A DNA stretch of 64,000 nucleotides, from NCBI RefSeq assembly GCF_010730575.1, contig NZ_AP022614.1, forward strand, positions 3,348,001-3,412,000, in the 5' to 3' direction. Position numbers and translations under genes: made by a program. How positions within the stretch are numbered: the stretch's first letter is position 1; every line of letters begins with the position of its first letter. This document shows, piece after piece, positions 44,031-53,319 of the stretch. The notes beneath the pieces are model-generated. The model was not told where the DNA came from, made no database searches, and was given only the letters and a program-made list of their open reading frames with translations. Origin of the DNA: Mycobacterium parmense (lineage in GTDB: Bacteria > Actinomycetota > Actinomycetes > Mycobacteriales > Mycobacteriaceae).

Positions 44031-44726
44031 GAAGTTGCGGGTGACGGCCGGGTCGACCGGGATGCCCGGGCCCGTCGTCGTCGACACGACGATCTTCTTC
44101 AGGTAGCGGCCCTTCGACGCGGACGGCTTGAGCCGCAGCACCTCGTCGAGCGCGGCACCGTAGTTCTCGGCCAGGGCCTTCTCGTCGAAGGACGCCTTGC
44201 CGATCACGAAGTGCAGGTTGGCCTGCTTGTCGACGCGGAAGTTGATCTTGCCGCCCTTGATGTCGGCAACGGCCTTGGCGACGTCGGGGGTGACGGTGCC
44301 GGTCTTGGGGTTCGGCATCAGGCCGCGCGGGCCCAGCACGCGGGCGATGCGCCCGACCTTGGCCATCTGGTCGGGCGTCGCGATGGCGGCGTCGAAGTCC
44401 AGGAAGCCGCCCTGGATCTTCTCGATCAGGTCGTCGCTGCCGACGATGTCGGCGCCGGCGGCCAGCGCCTGCTCCGCCTTGTCGCCGACGGCGAACACCG
44501 CGACCCGCGCCGTCTTGCCGGTGCCGTGCGGCAGGTTGACCGTGCCGCGGACCATCTGGTCGGCCTTGCGCGGGTCGACACCGAGCCGGATCGCGACCTC
44601 GACGGTCGCGTCCTGCTTGCTCGACGACGTCTCCTTCGCGAGCTTGGCGGCCTCGAGCGGGGTGTAGAGGTTGTCGCGGTCGACCTTCTCGGCGGCCGCG
44701 CGGTATGCCTTGCTGTTCTTGCTCAT
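44019..44726 (-). CDS. rplA: 50S ribosomal protein L1
   Basis: 235 aa from [15 protein letters not shown]. Family sequences: [32 protein letters not shown]1 forms the mobile stalk that aids tRNA release from the E site and represses its own operon. It lies 72 bp after rplK. The gene stop is inside the tail duplication described separately. Confidence 0.98.
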   Translation of the reverse strand: MSKNSKAYRAAAEKVDRDNLYTPLEAAKLAKETSSSKQDATVEVAIRLGVDPRKADQMVRGTVNLPHGTGKTARVAVFAVGDKAEQALAAGADIVGSDDLIEKIQGGFLDFDAAIATPDQMAKVGRIARVLGPRGLMPNPKTGTVTPDVAKAVADIKGGKINFRVDKQANLHFVIGKASFDEKALAENYGAALDEVLRLKPSASKGRYLKKIVVSTTTGPGIPVDPAVTRNFAEA

Positions 44727-44798
44727 TCGTTCATCCAATCGTGTGTTGGGTCGTGGTCGGCGGGCCGAAGCTGGCCCTCCCACGCTTTCTTTGTCGTG

Positions 44799-45227
44799 CT
44801 ATTCGACGGTGATGCCCATCGACCGGGCGGTGCCGGCGATGATCTTGGCGGCCGCGTCGACGTCGTTGGCGTTGAGGTCGGCCTTCTTGGTCTCGGCGAT
44901 CTCCTTGACCTGGTCCCAGGTGACCTTGGCGACCTTGGTCTTGTGCGGCTCGGCGGAGCCCTTGCCCACGCCGGCGGCCTTGAGCAGCAGCTTGGCGGCG
45001 GGCGGCGTCTTCAGCGCGAAGGTGAAGCTGCGGTCTTCGTAGACCGTGATCTCCACCGGGATGACCTGACCGCGCTGGTTCTCCGTGGCGGCGTTGTACG
45101 CCTTGCAGAACTCCATGATGTTGACGCCGTGCTGGCCGAGCGCGGGTCCGACCGGCGGCGCAGGGTTGGCCTGCCCCGCCACGATCTGCAGCTTGATCAG
45201 CCCGACGACTTTCTTCTTCGGGGCCAT
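44799..45227 (-). CDS. rplK: 50S ribosomal protein L11
   Basis: 142 aa starting [20 protein letters not shown]. The [19 protein letters not shown] sequence binds the GTPase-associated 23S rRNA region, and the C-terminal domain contains [15 protein letters not shown]11 is needed for stringent-response sensing by RelA. It sits 41 bp after nusG, with an AGGAAGGA ribosome site. Confidence 0.98.
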   Translation of the reverse strand: MAPKKKVVGLIKLQIVAGQANPAPPVGPALGQHGVNIMEFCKAYNAATENQRGQVIPVEITVYEDRSFTFALKTPPAAKLLLKAAGVGKGSAEPHKTKVAKVTWDQVKEIAETKKADLNANDVDAAAKIIAGTARSMGITVE

Positions 45228-45268
45228 GTGATGTGGGTGTTCCTTCCTGGACTGGGCGTGCTGCCCGG

Positions 45269-46084
<816 letters not shown>

Positions 46085-46097
46085 TCAATCTCAACGC

Positions 46098-46565
46098 TCA
46101 GCCGAACACCAGCAGCACGAGCTTGGTCAGGCCGAAATCGGCGAGGCCGACCACCGCCACCATGAACGCCAGGAACGCCAGCACGACCGAGGTGTAGGTG
46201 AGCATCTGCTTGCGGTTGGGCCAGATCACCTTCCGCATCTCCGCCACCACCTGCTTGAGGTAGGTGTAGACGAAGACGAACGGATTGGCCGAACGCTCGC
46301 CCGGCTTCTTGGCCGCCTTGACCTTCTTGGCGGCCTTGCCCTTCTTGGCTTTCTTGTCCTCTGCGGCCTCGGCCTCGTCGGTCGCCTCGGAGGCGACGTC
46401 GACGTCGGTCTCGGCCGCCCGTTGCCGGGACCTCTTGCCGGTGGGACGCTGCGGCCGCGTCGCAGCCTTGGTCACCAGGGCAGTGCGGCCACCGCCTGCG
46501 CGCGTCTCCTCGGTGTCGCCGCCGTCGCGTGCGGCGTCGTTGGCGGCGTCGCCCTCGTCGCTCAC
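46098..46565 (-). CDS. secE: Preprotein translocase subunit SecE
   Basis: 155 aa from the GTG at 46565, with AAAGGAGC upstream and M. tuberculosis-like N-terminus MSDEGD. The first 85 residues are charged and Ala/Lys-rich; the conserved part [23 protein letters not shown] and one transmembrane helix ([20 protein letters not shown]) follow. It spans the membrane and clamps SecY in the translocon. It lies between tRNA-Trp and nusG, an arrangement common in bacteria. Confidence 0.95.
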   Translation of the reverse strand: MSDEGDAANDAARDGGDTEETRAGGGRTALVTKAATRPQRPTGKRSRQRAAETDVDVASEATDEAEAAEDKKAKKGKAAKKVKAAKKPGERSANPFVFVYTYLKQVVAEMRKVIWPNRKQMLTYTSVVLAFLAFMVAVVGLADFGLTKLVLLVFG

Positions 46566-46662
46566 AGCGTGCTCCTTTGTTTGCCGGTAATCCGTGTGCC
46601 AGCCCACTGTGGTATGGGCATCGCTTCAGTGTCCACCATGGCACACACTCGGTGTCTGCTTG

Positions 46663-46735
<73 letters not shown>

Positions 46736-46890
46736 CTGCGGTTGGCAGGCCAACCTGTGCTTGCCTGTGCCGGGGCCTACATGACACGCGCGCCCCCGCT
46801 TGTCACTCGCGGAAAGCGCGCTGATGCTGGGAAAACCCCGACGACCGAGTGTACTCGATTCCCCTTAAACCCAGGAAATCCGATTTCGCC

Positions 46891-47391
46891 TCACGCGGTT
46901 CGGACGACCTGACCGGTTTCCTTGTCCCATTTCAGCTGGATCGAGTTGTCGCCCTCGTGTCCCATCAGGGTGGTGTAGGCCTCCAGGATCACGTCGCCGT
47001 CCTGGTTCGTGCAGGTGTTCTTCGTGACGACGATGTCGGCGCCGAAACGTTCGTCCACCGAGTGGATGTCCATCCGGGCGAAGAGTTTGTCGCCCACCCG
47101 CACCGGCCTGAAGTAGATGAACTTCTGGTCGACCTGGACGATCTGCATGGTCTCCATGCCGACGTCGACATTGCGGAAGAAGTCGTCCTGGACGAGCTTG
47201 GCGAAGATCGAGACGAACGTCAGGGGCGCAACGAGGCTGCCGTAGCCCAGTTCGGCCGCCGCCTTCTCGTCGTGGCTCGCCGGATCGTCGCACTTGATCG
47301 AGCGCGCGAAACCGCGAACCTGCTCGCGGGCCACTTCGAAGTAGTCGGGGTACAGCCAAGTCATCCCGCGGATATCGGTCTTCAGAGCCAT
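46891..47391 (-). CDS. hadC: (3R)-hydroxyacyl-ACP dehydratase subunit HadC
   Basis: 166 aa, hot-dog fold. Together with HadB it forms the late FAS-II dehydratase that removes water from long 3-hydroxyacyl-ACP during mycolic acid elongation. It resembles HadA in sequence (YGSLVAPLTFVSIFAKLV, VVTKNTCTNQDGDVI) and, like HadA, lacks the catalytic His/Asp found in HadB. It starts 3 bp after hadB. It corresponds to Rv0637. The inhibitors thiacetazone and isoxyl act on HadA/HadC in M. tuberculosis. Confidence 0.95.
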   Translation of the reverse strand: MALKTDIRGMTWLYPDYFEVAREQVRGFARSIKCDDPASHDEKAAAELGYGSLVAPLTFVSIFAKLVQDDFFRNVDVGMETMQIVQVDQKFIYFRPVRVGDKLFARMDIHSVDERFGADIVVTKNTCTNQDGDVILEAYTTLMGHEGDNSIQLKWDKETGQVVRTA

Positions 47392-47394
47392 CCG

Positions 47395-47823
47395 CTAGGC
47401 CAATTTCGCCGACGCGATCGCGCGTCCGAAGATCTTCTTGCCCCCGGTGGTGGCGGTCAGCGCGATGGTCACCGACTTGCTCTCGGGATCGACGGACTTC
47501 ACCTTGCCGCTGAAGACGAGCTCGGCGCCCTTGCCGTCGTTGGGAACGGGGACCACGGCGGTGAACCGCACGTTGTACTCGGTGACCGCCCCCGGGTCGC
47601 CGACCCAGGAGGTGACGTAGCCGCCGCCGATGCCCATGGTCAGCATGCCGTGCGCGATGGCGGTGTCGAGTCCGACGACCTTGGCGATCTCGTCGTCCCA
47701 GTGAATCGGGTTCAGGTCACCGGAGACCCCCGCGTAGTTCACCAGGTCCTGGCGCGTCAGGGGGTACACCCTTTCCGGAAGCTGGTCACCCACCTTCACC
47801 GAATTGAACTCACGCAGTGGCAT
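47395..47823 (-). CDS. hadB: (3R)-hydroxyacyl-ACP dehydratase catalytic subunit HadB
   Basis: 142 aa. The hydratase-2 motif YAGVSGDLNPIHWDDEIAKVV supplies the catalytic Asp and His. HadB pairs with HadA for medium and with HadC for long chains in FAS-II. The start MPLREFNSVKVG was chosen from family length; an upstream frame extension into hadA lies in hadA coding sequence. It overlaps hadA by 14 bp and is followed 3 bp later by hadC. Confidence 0.96.
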   Translation of the reverse strand: MPLREFNSVKVGDQLPERVYPLTRQDLVNYAGVSGDLNPIHWDDEIAKVVGLDTAIAHGMLTMGIGGGYVTSWVGDPGAVTEYNVRFTAVVPVPNDGKGAELVFSGKVKSVDPESKSVTIALTATTGGKKIFGRAIASAKLA

Positions 47824-48286
47824 GGCTGAATCCCTCTTCCCCATCGTCGCCGGCACGACCCGCCAGGGTCGTGTACGTCTCCTGCACAATGTCACCGGCT
47901 TCGTCGGTGATGACGTTCTTGGTCACGATGATCTGCGTGCCGTGCGCCTCGCGCACCGAGTCCACGTACACGTCACAGTAGAGCTTGTCTCCGGCCACGA
48001 TCGGCTTCGAAAATTGCAGCACCTGGTCGACCTGCACGATCTGCTGGTCGGTGACTTCGATGCCCGCGTGCCTGAAGAACGCCGATTGGGCCATGTAGCC
48101 GAACACGCAGATGAACGTCAGGGGGGCGAGCAGCCCGGTGTAACCGAGCTCGGCTGCCGACTTCTCCTCGAAGAACTCAGCGCTGTCGTTCTGCACGGCC
48201 ACCGCATACTCGCGGATCTTCTCCCGCTCGACCTCGTAGTGGTCGGGATAGCGGTAGTGCATCCCGACGATCGTGGACAACGACAC
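47810..48286 (-). CDS. hadA: (3R)-hydroxyacyl-ACP dehydratase subunit HadA
   Basis: 158 aa. Non-catalytic partner of HadB that shapes the acyl-chain channel. Characteristic GMHYRYPDHYEVEREKIREY and LLAPLTFICVFGYMAQSAFF. The GTG start has no convincing ribosome site; the rpmG stop is 49 bp upstream. It corresponds to Rv0635. A cysteine equivalent to C61 (ICVFG) is present, the residue linked to thiacetazone and isoxyl action. Confidence 0.95.
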   Translation of the reverse strand: MSLSTIVGMHYRYPDHYEVEREKIREYAVAVQNDSAEFFEEKSAAELGYTGLLAPLTFICVFGYMAQSAFFRHAGIEVTDQQIVQVDQVLQFSKPIVAGDKLYCDVYVDSVREAHGTQIIVTKNVITDEAGDIVQETYTTLAGRAGDDGEEGFSHATA

Positions 48287-48335
48287 AGCCTAAAAACCTA
48301 CCTAGTTCGTCTCAACAAATGCCCGCAGGCCGACG

Positions 48336-48503
48336 CTAGCGTGTCTCGCGGTGCGCCTGGTGCTTGCCGCAGTTGGGGCAGAACTTCTTGAGTTCGAGCC
48401 GGTCGGGGTCGTTCCGGCGGTTCTTCTTGGTGATGTAGTTACGGTGCTTGCACACCTCGCAGGCCAAAGTGATCTTCGGCCGGACGTCGGTACTGGAAGC
48501 CAT
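48336..48503 (-). CDS. rpmG: 50S ribosomal protein L33 (zinc-binding form)
   Basis: 55 aa starting [20 protein letters not shown]. Cysteines at 15, 18, 42 and 45 form two CxxC pairs, so this is the zinc-containing (C+) version. It is the rpmG2 equivalent placed before hadABC in M. tuberculosis. It follows tRNA-Met by about 40 bp. L33 sits near the ribosomal E site. Confidence 0.95.
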
Positions 48504-48545
48504 GGGGGTTCTCTCTTCGACTCTCTGTCTGTCGCGCTGTTGTGT

Positions 48546-48619
<74 letters not shown>

Positions 48620-48673
48620 CCTCTGGCCATCCCTTTCGGGGTTGGAGCCGCCCTGCCTGCTCGGCGTCCGCCG

Positions 48674-48746
48674 AGCCCCCTAACGGAATCGAACCGTTGA
48701 CCTTTTCCTTACCATGGAAACGCTCTACCGACTGAGCTAAGGGGGC
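48674..48746 (-). tRNA. tRNA-Thr (anticodon GGT)
   Basis: 73 nt. Acceptor GCCCCCT pairs with AGGGGGC, discriminator T. The anticodon arm is TTTCCATGGTAAGGAAA with GGT. It is the first gene after a good promoter on the minus strand; tRNA-Met follows 54 bp later. Confidence 0.94.
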
Positions 48747-48786
48747 CTTTCACCCGAACCGGCCGGTCATGCCGCGGGCCAAAAAG

Positions 48787-48816
48787 AGGGTACAGCCTGC
48801 TTCGCAACGTCTCCAA
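48787..48816 (-). promoter_or_regulatory. Promoter for tRNA-Thr and probably the genes after it
   Basis: On the minus strand TTGGAG (48816-48811) and TACCCT (48792-48787) are 18 bp apart. Initiation near 48780 is about 35 nt before the tRNA. Confidence 0.6.
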
Positions 48817-48841
48817 ACCCACGGGTGCGGTGGTGCGGCGC

Positions 48842-49048
48842 TCAGCCCCCGTCACCGGAGCGGCGGGGCTCCCATGCGCTGAGGTCGCTGAACTCGTCGT
48901 ACGCGTCGTCCTGATCGGCGTCGTCGGTCTTGTTGAGAAGTGTCCGCAACGCGAGATGGACCGCCTCGCGCGGGTCGGCCAAATGGAAGCGGCGGATGGC
49001 CTCATCCACCAGGTCGGTGTCGATTTCGAGCTCGACATTCTTCCTCAT
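48842..49048 (-). CDS. VapB-family antitoxin-like protein, orphan
   Basis: 68 aa starting MRKNVELEIDTDLVDEAIRR. Residues 1-40 form a ribbon-helix-helix-like DNA-binding pattern (DTDLVDEAIRRFHLADPREAVHLALRTLL), as in VapB antitoxins; the C-terminus is acidic. Normally a VapC PIN-domain toxin follows; here tRNA-Thr follows after 95 bp, so no toxin is present. It is divergent from the glyoxalase-like gene and may be a stand-alone transcription factor. A similar small gene (Rv0634A) is recalled here in M. tuberculosis. Confidence 0.8.
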   Translation of the reverse strand: MRKNVELEIDTDLVDEAIRRFHLADPREAVHLALRTLLNKTDDADQDDAYDEFSDLSAWEPRRSGDGG

Positions 49049-49126
49049 AGGCCAACAGTACCCAGCGGCCCCGGGCGCAAGCCACGGCGCCCGGGGCGTT
49101 TCGGCGACCGTCGAAGGCCGACGCCC

Positions 49127-49132
49127 TAGTCT
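49127..49132 (+). promoter_or_regulatory. -10 element of the glyoxalase-like gene
   Basis: TAGTCT, 6 nt before the GTG at 49139. No ribosome site precedes the GTG, so the mRNA is probably leaderless. Confidence 0.5.
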
Positions 49133-49138
49133 GATCAC

Positions 49139-49852
49139 GTGCCAGAAGACCGCCTGTATTTCCGTCAACTGCTCTCCGGTCGCGACTTCGCCGCCGGTGA
49201 TGTGATCGCGACGCAGATGCGCAACTTCGCCTATCTGATCGGCGACCGGCAGACCTGCGATTGTCTGGTGGTGGACCCCGCCTACGCGGCCGGGGACCTG
49301 CTGGACGCGGTCGAGTCCGACGGCATGAAGCTGTCGGGTGTGCTGGTGACGCACCACCACCCCGACCACGTCGGCGGATCCATGATGGGGTTCGAGCTGA
49401 AGGGCCTCGCCGAGCTGCTGGAACGCGCGGCCGTGCCGGTGCACGTCAACACCCATGAAGCGGTGTGGGTTTCGCGCGTGACCGGGATCAGCCTCGCAGA
49501 CCTCACCACCCACGAGAACCACGACAAGGTGCAGGTCGGCGACATCGAGATCGAGTTGCTGCACACCCCGGGCCACACCCCGGGCAGCCAGTGCTTCCTG
49601 CTCGACGGCCGGCTGGTCGCCGGCGACACGCTGTTCCTGGAGGGTTGCGGACGCACCGACTTCCCGGGTGGCGACTCCGACGCGATGTATCGCAGCCTGC
49701 AACAGCTTGCCGCGCTGCCCGGCGACCCGAGGGTGTTCCCGGGGCACTGGTATTCGGCGGAACCCAGCGCTTCCCTGGCCGAAGTAAAGCGTTCCAACTA
49801 TGTGTACCGCGCCGCCGACCTCGACCAGTGGCGCATGTTGATGGGCGGTTGA
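49139..49852 (+). CDS. Metallo-beta-lactamase-fold hydrolase, glyoxalase II-like (Rv0634c-like)
   Basis: 237 aa. The metal motif THHHPDHVGG near residue 74 is the HxHxDH signature; later metal ligands lie in HTPGHTPGSQ (near 143), GDTLFLEGCGRTDFPGGD and GHWYS. Enzymes of this group hydrolyse S-lactoyl or S-acyl thiol conjugates, here probably mycothiol-linked. The GTG start is likely leaderless. It corresponds to Rv0634c. Confidence 0.88.
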   Translation: MPEDRLYFRQLLSGRDFAAGDVIATQMRNFAYLIGDRQTCDCLVVDPAYAAGDLLDAVESDGMKLSGVLVTHHHPDHVGGSMMGFELKGLAELLERAAVPVHVNTHEAVWVSRVTGISLADLTTHENHDKVQVGDIEIELLHTPGHTPGSQCFLLDGRLVAGDTLFLEGCGRTDFPGGDSDAMYRSLQQLAALPGDPRVFPGHWYSAEPSASLAEVKRSNYVYRAADLDQWRMLMGG

Positions 49853-49914
49853 GGGGCCAATCGACGGGCGTCCGGGCGATCGCGGGGCCGTTGGCTCTGT
49901 GATATAAGCGGAAG

Positions 49915-50757
49915 GTGGATTCCATGGGGTGGATCCGGGACAGCTGGCACGAAGTCACCCATGTTGGGTCCAGCACCTGGATAGCGTGGGCGGCGTGGGC
50001 GGCGATCGTGCTCGCCGTCATCACATTGGTCTTCACCAACCGCCAGATCGCGCGGAACCGGCAGCTGGCCGCCGAGCAAACCCGTCCCCAGGTCACGATG
50101 TTCATGGAACCGCATCAGGCGGATTGGCACGTGATCGAGCTTGTGGTCAGGAACTTCGGCAAGACCGCTGCCTATGACATCAGCTTCTCCTTCGAGAACC
50201 CGCCGACGGTGGCGCAGTACGAGAACGCCACCGACGGCTACGCCGACGTCGTCGAGTTGCGACTGCCCCACGAGTTGCCGATGCTGGCGCCCGGCCAGGA
50301 ATTCCGCATGGTGTGGGACTCGGCGCTCGACCGCAACGAGATCGGCACCGGCATCGAGTCGCGCTTCGTAGGCACCGTGAGCTACTTCGACCGGCCCGAG
50401 AACCCGCAGCGCCGGCGGTTCTGGCACCGCGACCGCGACCCGCTGCAGACGCGGGTGGTGCTCGACTGGGAGGCCCTGCCGCCCGTCCAGCGCATCGAGC
50501 TGATGACGACACACGACCTGGCGAAGCGCGAGAAGCAGAAGCTGGAACTGCTGCGCGGCCTGCTCACCTACTTCCATTACGCCAGCAAGGAAACCCGCCC
50601 CGAGGTCTTCCGCAGCGAGATCGAGCGGATCAACGGCGCCGTCCGGGAGACCCAGGACAGATGGCGGACGCGCCAACTCGATGAACCCACCGATGTCAGC
50701 CTGCGCTGGGCCAATGCCGACGGCGAATTGGGCAGACACCACAGCCAGCCCGCGTGA
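49915..50757 (+). CDS. Single-pass membrane protein of unknown function (Rv0633c-like)
   Basis: 280 aa from the GTG at 49915, or 277 aa from the ATG at 49924. A TATAAG element at 49903-49908 would start transcription at about the GTG, favouring a leaderless mRNA; the ATG has GGAAGG 8 nt upstream. One transmembrane helix is seen near residues 23-42 (WAAWAAIVLAVITLVF), then a basic stop-transfer. The remaining about 240 residues look like a beta-rich domain with two short helices (PPVQRIELMTTHDLAKREKQ). The pattern fits a protein with the bulk in the cytosol. Function unknown. Confidence 0.78.
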   Translation: MDSMGWIRDSWHEVTHVGSSTWIAWAAWAAIVLAVITLVFTNRQIARNRQLAAEQTRPQVTMFMEPHQADWHVIELVVRNFGKTAAYDISFSFENPPTVAQYENATDGYADVVELRLPHELPMLAPGQEFRMVWDSALDRNEIGTGIESRFVGTVSYFDRPENPQRRRFWHRDRDPLQTRVVLDWEALPPVQRIELMTTHDLAKREKQKLELLRGLLTYFHYASKETRPEVFRSEIERINGAVRETQDRWRTRQLDEPTDVSLRWANADGELGRHHSQPA

Positions 50758-50774
50758 CGGGTAAGGAGCAGCCC

Positions 50775-51470
50775 ATGAGCGGCCCGGTCCACTACAGCGT
50801 GAAGGATTCCGTCGCCGTCATCAGGATGGACGACGGCAAGGTCAACGCGCTGGGCCCCACGATGCAGCAGGCCCTGGGTGAGGCGATCGACCGGGCCGAG
50901 AGCGACAACGCGGGGGCGCTGGTGATCGCCGGCAACGACCGGGTGTTCAGTGGCGGATTCGACCTGAAGGTTCTCACCTCGGGCGAGGCGCAGCCCGCGA
51001 TCGACATGCTCCGGGGGGGCTTCGAGCTCTCCTACCGCCTCTTGTCGCACCCGAAGCCCGTCGTGATGGCCTGCACCGGTCATGCCATCGCGATGGGGGC
51101 GTTCCTGCTGTCGTCCGGCGACCACCGCGTGGCCGCCCACGCCTACAACATCCAGGCCAACGAGGTCGCGATCGGCATGACGATTCCGTACGCGGCCCTC
51201 GAGATCATAAAGCTGCGCCTCACCCGGTCGGCGTACCAGCAGGCGGCCGGCCTTGCCAAGACGTTCTTCGGCGAGACCGCGCTGGCGGCCGGGTTCGTCG
51301 ACGAAATCGTGTTGCCGGAAATGGTGCTCAGCCGGGCCGAGGAAGCCGCGCGGGAATTCGCCGGTCTTCACCAAAAGGCCCACGCCGCAACCAAATTGCG
51401 GGCCCGTGCCGACGCCTTGCAGGCCATCCGCGCCGGCATCGACGGAATCGAAGCCGAGTTCGGGCTCTAG
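50775..51470 (+). CDS. echA3: Enoyl-CoA hydratase/isomerase family protein
   Basis: 231 aa from an ATG with AAGGAG 6 nt upstream, the length of M. tuberculosis EchA3. Crotonase motifs are NDRVFSGGFDLKVL near residue 61 and ACTGHAIAMGAFLLSSGDHR near 97. It ends near the cynS stop in a convergent arrangement with a hairpin in between. Probable acyl-CoA hydratase; specificity unknown. Confidence 0.9.
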   Translation: MSGPVHYSVKDSVAVIRMDDGKVNALGPTMQQALGEAIDRAESDNAGALVIAGNDRVFSGGFDLKVLTSGEAQPAIDMLRGGFELSYRLLSHPKPVVMACTGHAIAMGAFLLSSGDHRVAAHAYNIQANEVAIGMTIPYAALEIIKLRLTRSAYQQAAGLAKTFFGETALAAGFVDEIVLPEMVLSRAEEAAREFAGLHQKAHAATKLRARADALQAIRAGIDGIEAEFGL

Positions 51471-51506
51471 GCGGCCGGGCAAACGGTGGGCGCCGCCGAA
51501 CGTGAG

Positions 51507-51539
51507 AACGCGGCGGCCATCATGCCCAGCCGCCGCGTT
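51507..51539. terminator. Terminator between echA3 and cynS
   Basis: A perfect 11-bp stem AACGCGGCGGC/GCCGCCGCGTT with an 11-nt loop, in the 148-bp convergent gap 51471-51618. Confidence 0.7.
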
Positions 51540-51618
51540 GACATCGCCTCCTCGTCGCAAGTCTTGCACGCCCACGCCGCCGAGTCACTTTATTTCCGCA
51601 AATCGCCCGGACCCCGAT

Positions 51619-52074
51619 TCAGTCCCGCGCCGAATCCCATTGGTATGGCAGGAATTTGCCGTCGAACGTCACGACGACACGATCGCCCGAGGGGTGTGGC
51701 TTTTTCTGCAGATCGACGCTGAAATTGATCGCGCTCATGATTCCGTCCCCGAACTGTTCGTGAATCACCTCCTTGATGGCGCCGCCGTAGACCTGCAGGG
51801 CCTCGTAGAAGCGGTAGATGGTCGGGTCGGTGGGGACCGCCGTGGGCAGCCCGCCACGCATCGGCGGCGCCGCCAGCACCGGCACGGCCGACTCGTCGAG
51901 CCCCAGCATGCCGACGAGCACCTTGCCGAGTTCGGCGGGAATCGGGTGCTGGCCGAGCAACGCCGACGTCGTCCACAGCAGCGGGCGGCCGATGGCGTCG
52001 GCGAGTTCCTGCCACGTCAGCCCCCGGCGGAGGCGGCCGAGCACGACCTGTTCGGTGACCTCATTCCGGTTCAT
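51619..52074 (-). CDS. cynS: Cyanate hydratase (cyanase)
   Basis: 151 aa from the ATG at 52074 (GAGG 6 nt upstream); a GTG at 52086 would overlap the nitroreductase stop. The N-terminal helical domain (VTEQVVLGRLRRGLTWQELADAIGRP) is followed by the C-terminal catalytic domain with the conserved Arg and Glu in YRFYEALQVYGGAIKE and Ser in GIMSAINFSVD. Cyanase converts cyanate and bicarbonate to ammonia and CO2. It is the last gene of a three-gene run with a nitroreductase and an HD hydrolase. I recall no counterpart here in M. tuberculosis, where recC neighbours echA3. Confidence 0.92.
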   Translation of the reverse strand: MNRNEVTEQVVLGRLRRGLTWQELADAIGRPLLWTTSALLGQHPIPAELGKVLVGMLGLDESAVPVLAAPPMRGGLPTAVPTDPTIYRFYEALQVYGGAIKEVIHEQFGDGIMSAINFSVDLQKKPHPSGDRVVVTFDGKFLPYQWDSARD

Positions 52075-52082
52075 CGTCCGCC

Positions 52083-52598
52083 TCACCAGTGCCCGTGGTG
52101 AACGACGTCGGTGAACGGGCGCCGGTTGGGCTTGCGGATCGGCTTGAGTGGGCGGTCGGCCGGATATCCGACGCCGAGCAGGAACGCCACCAGGTAGCCG
52201 TCGGGCACTCCCAGGATCGCGCGCGCCCTGACCTGGTCACCGACGGACGAGTGGCCCGTGCCGATCCCAAGGTCGGTGGCCGCGATCATCATCGCCATGG
52301 TGGCCTGACCGACGTCGTAGTTGTCGGTGACCACCCGGCGGTCATCCGGCGGCACCGGCACGACGATCGCGATCGCGGCGGCGGCCGCGGCGATGTGCCC
52401 GGCGCCCTGCCAGACGGTGGACAACTCCTGCAGCTGACCCCGGTCGGTGACGATGACGAAGTCCCACGGCTGGCGATTCTTCGCCGACGGCGCCCGCCAG
52501 CCGGCCTCGGCGATGCGGTCGAGGTGCTCCTCGGGCACCGGCTCGGGTGTGTACTGCCGGACATTGCGCCGAGCGCAAAGCGCGTCCCATGCCTCCAT
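52083..52598 (-). CDS. Nitroreductase-family FMN oxidoreductase
   Basis: 171 aa from the ATG at 52598 (AGGGGA upstream). The FMN-phosphate region ARRNVRQYTPEPV and GWRAPSAKNRQPWDF at residues 8-47, and the conserved VGDQVRARAILGVPDGYLVAFLLGVGY near residue 115, place it in the NfnB/BluB-like nitroreductase superfamily. It starts 19 bp after the HD gene and ends 8 bp before cynS. The natural substrate is unknown; reductase of quinones or nitro-compounds is typical. Confidence 0.85.
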   Translation of the reverse strand: MEAWDALCARRNVRQYTPEPVPEEHLDRIAEAGWRAPSAKNRQPWDFVIVTDRGQLQELSTVWQGAGHIAAAAAAIAIVVPVPPDDRRVVTDNYDVGQATMAMMIAATDLGIGTGHSSVGDQVRARAILGVPDGYLVAFLLGVGYPADRPLKPIRKPNRRPFTDVVHHGHW

Positions 52599-52617
52599 CA
52601 CGTTCCCCTGCCTCTCG

Positions 52618-53220
52618 TTAGTTGCCGTCGCCGTCCATCTCGCCCTCGAGCGCGTCGAGCACCCTGCGGAGCTCGCCGACCATCCAGCTGCCGCTGCGCC
52701 GGTGCAAGACGTCCAGCAGCGACCGGTAGTACCACAGGTGCAGCCGCGGGTCCTGCACGCTGAACCGCTGCCACAGCCGGTTTCCCTCGGCACGGTAATC
52801 ACGCAGGATCGCACGCGCATTGTCGAGCTTATCGGCGAGCGAAATCAGCACGGCGTCGTCGGACGCCGCACGCAGGTGGGCGATGTAGCGCTCCTTGCGC
52901 TCCCGCCAGGACGGTTTGGGGCTTTCGAACGTGTCACTGCATTCGGCGACGATGGACGCCACCCCGTTCCCGAACTTCTGCCGGATCTCGGCCAGCGTCT
53001 CCTGGCCGCCCTGGTCCTCGGCGGCGTCGTGCAGCAGCGCGGCGATGGCCTGCTCCTCGGTGCCGCCGTCGTCGATCACCAGCCCGGCCACCGACAGCAG
53101 ATGGCCGACGTACGGCACTTCGCTGCCCTTGCGCGTCTGCCGGGCGTGCTTGGCGGCCGCGTAGCCCAGGGCGTCGGCGAACCTGGGCGTCAGGCGAGGC
53201 GGCGATGCCCGATGGGCCAT
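52618..53220 (-). CDS. HD-domain hydrolase, SpoT/MESH1-like
   Basis: 200 aa with an excellent AAGGAGGCGGGT leader. The metal-binding pattern is YAAAKHARQTRKG, VGHLLSVAGLV, ALLHDAAED and LADKLDN, that is H...H...HDxxED...D, as in the (p)ppGpp hydrolase domain of SpoT and in small MESH1 enzymes. No synthetase or TGS/ACT domain is attached. It could hydrolyse (p)ppGpp or another 3'-phosphorylated nucleotide such as NADPH. It heads the run with the nitroreductase and cynS, and is divergent from recC. Confidence 0.85.
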   Translation of the reverse strand: MAHRASPPRLTPRFADALGYAAAKHARQTRKGSEVPYVGHLLSVAGLVIDDGGTEEQAIAALLHDAAEDQGGQETLAEIRQKFGNGVASIVAECSDTFESPKPSWRERKERYIAHLRAASDDAVLISLADKLDNARAILRDYRAEGNRLWQRFSVQDPRLHLWYYRSLLDVLHRRSGSWMVGELRRVLDALEGEMDGDGN

Positions 53221-53319
53221 ACCCGCCTCCTTTCGGTGTCGAAGGGTTCGAAGGGCTTGCCTTCACTGTGGCACGGCGGTCCGACAGCTGTCGGCGCGGC
53301 GTTCTATGGTTGCAGCGCA

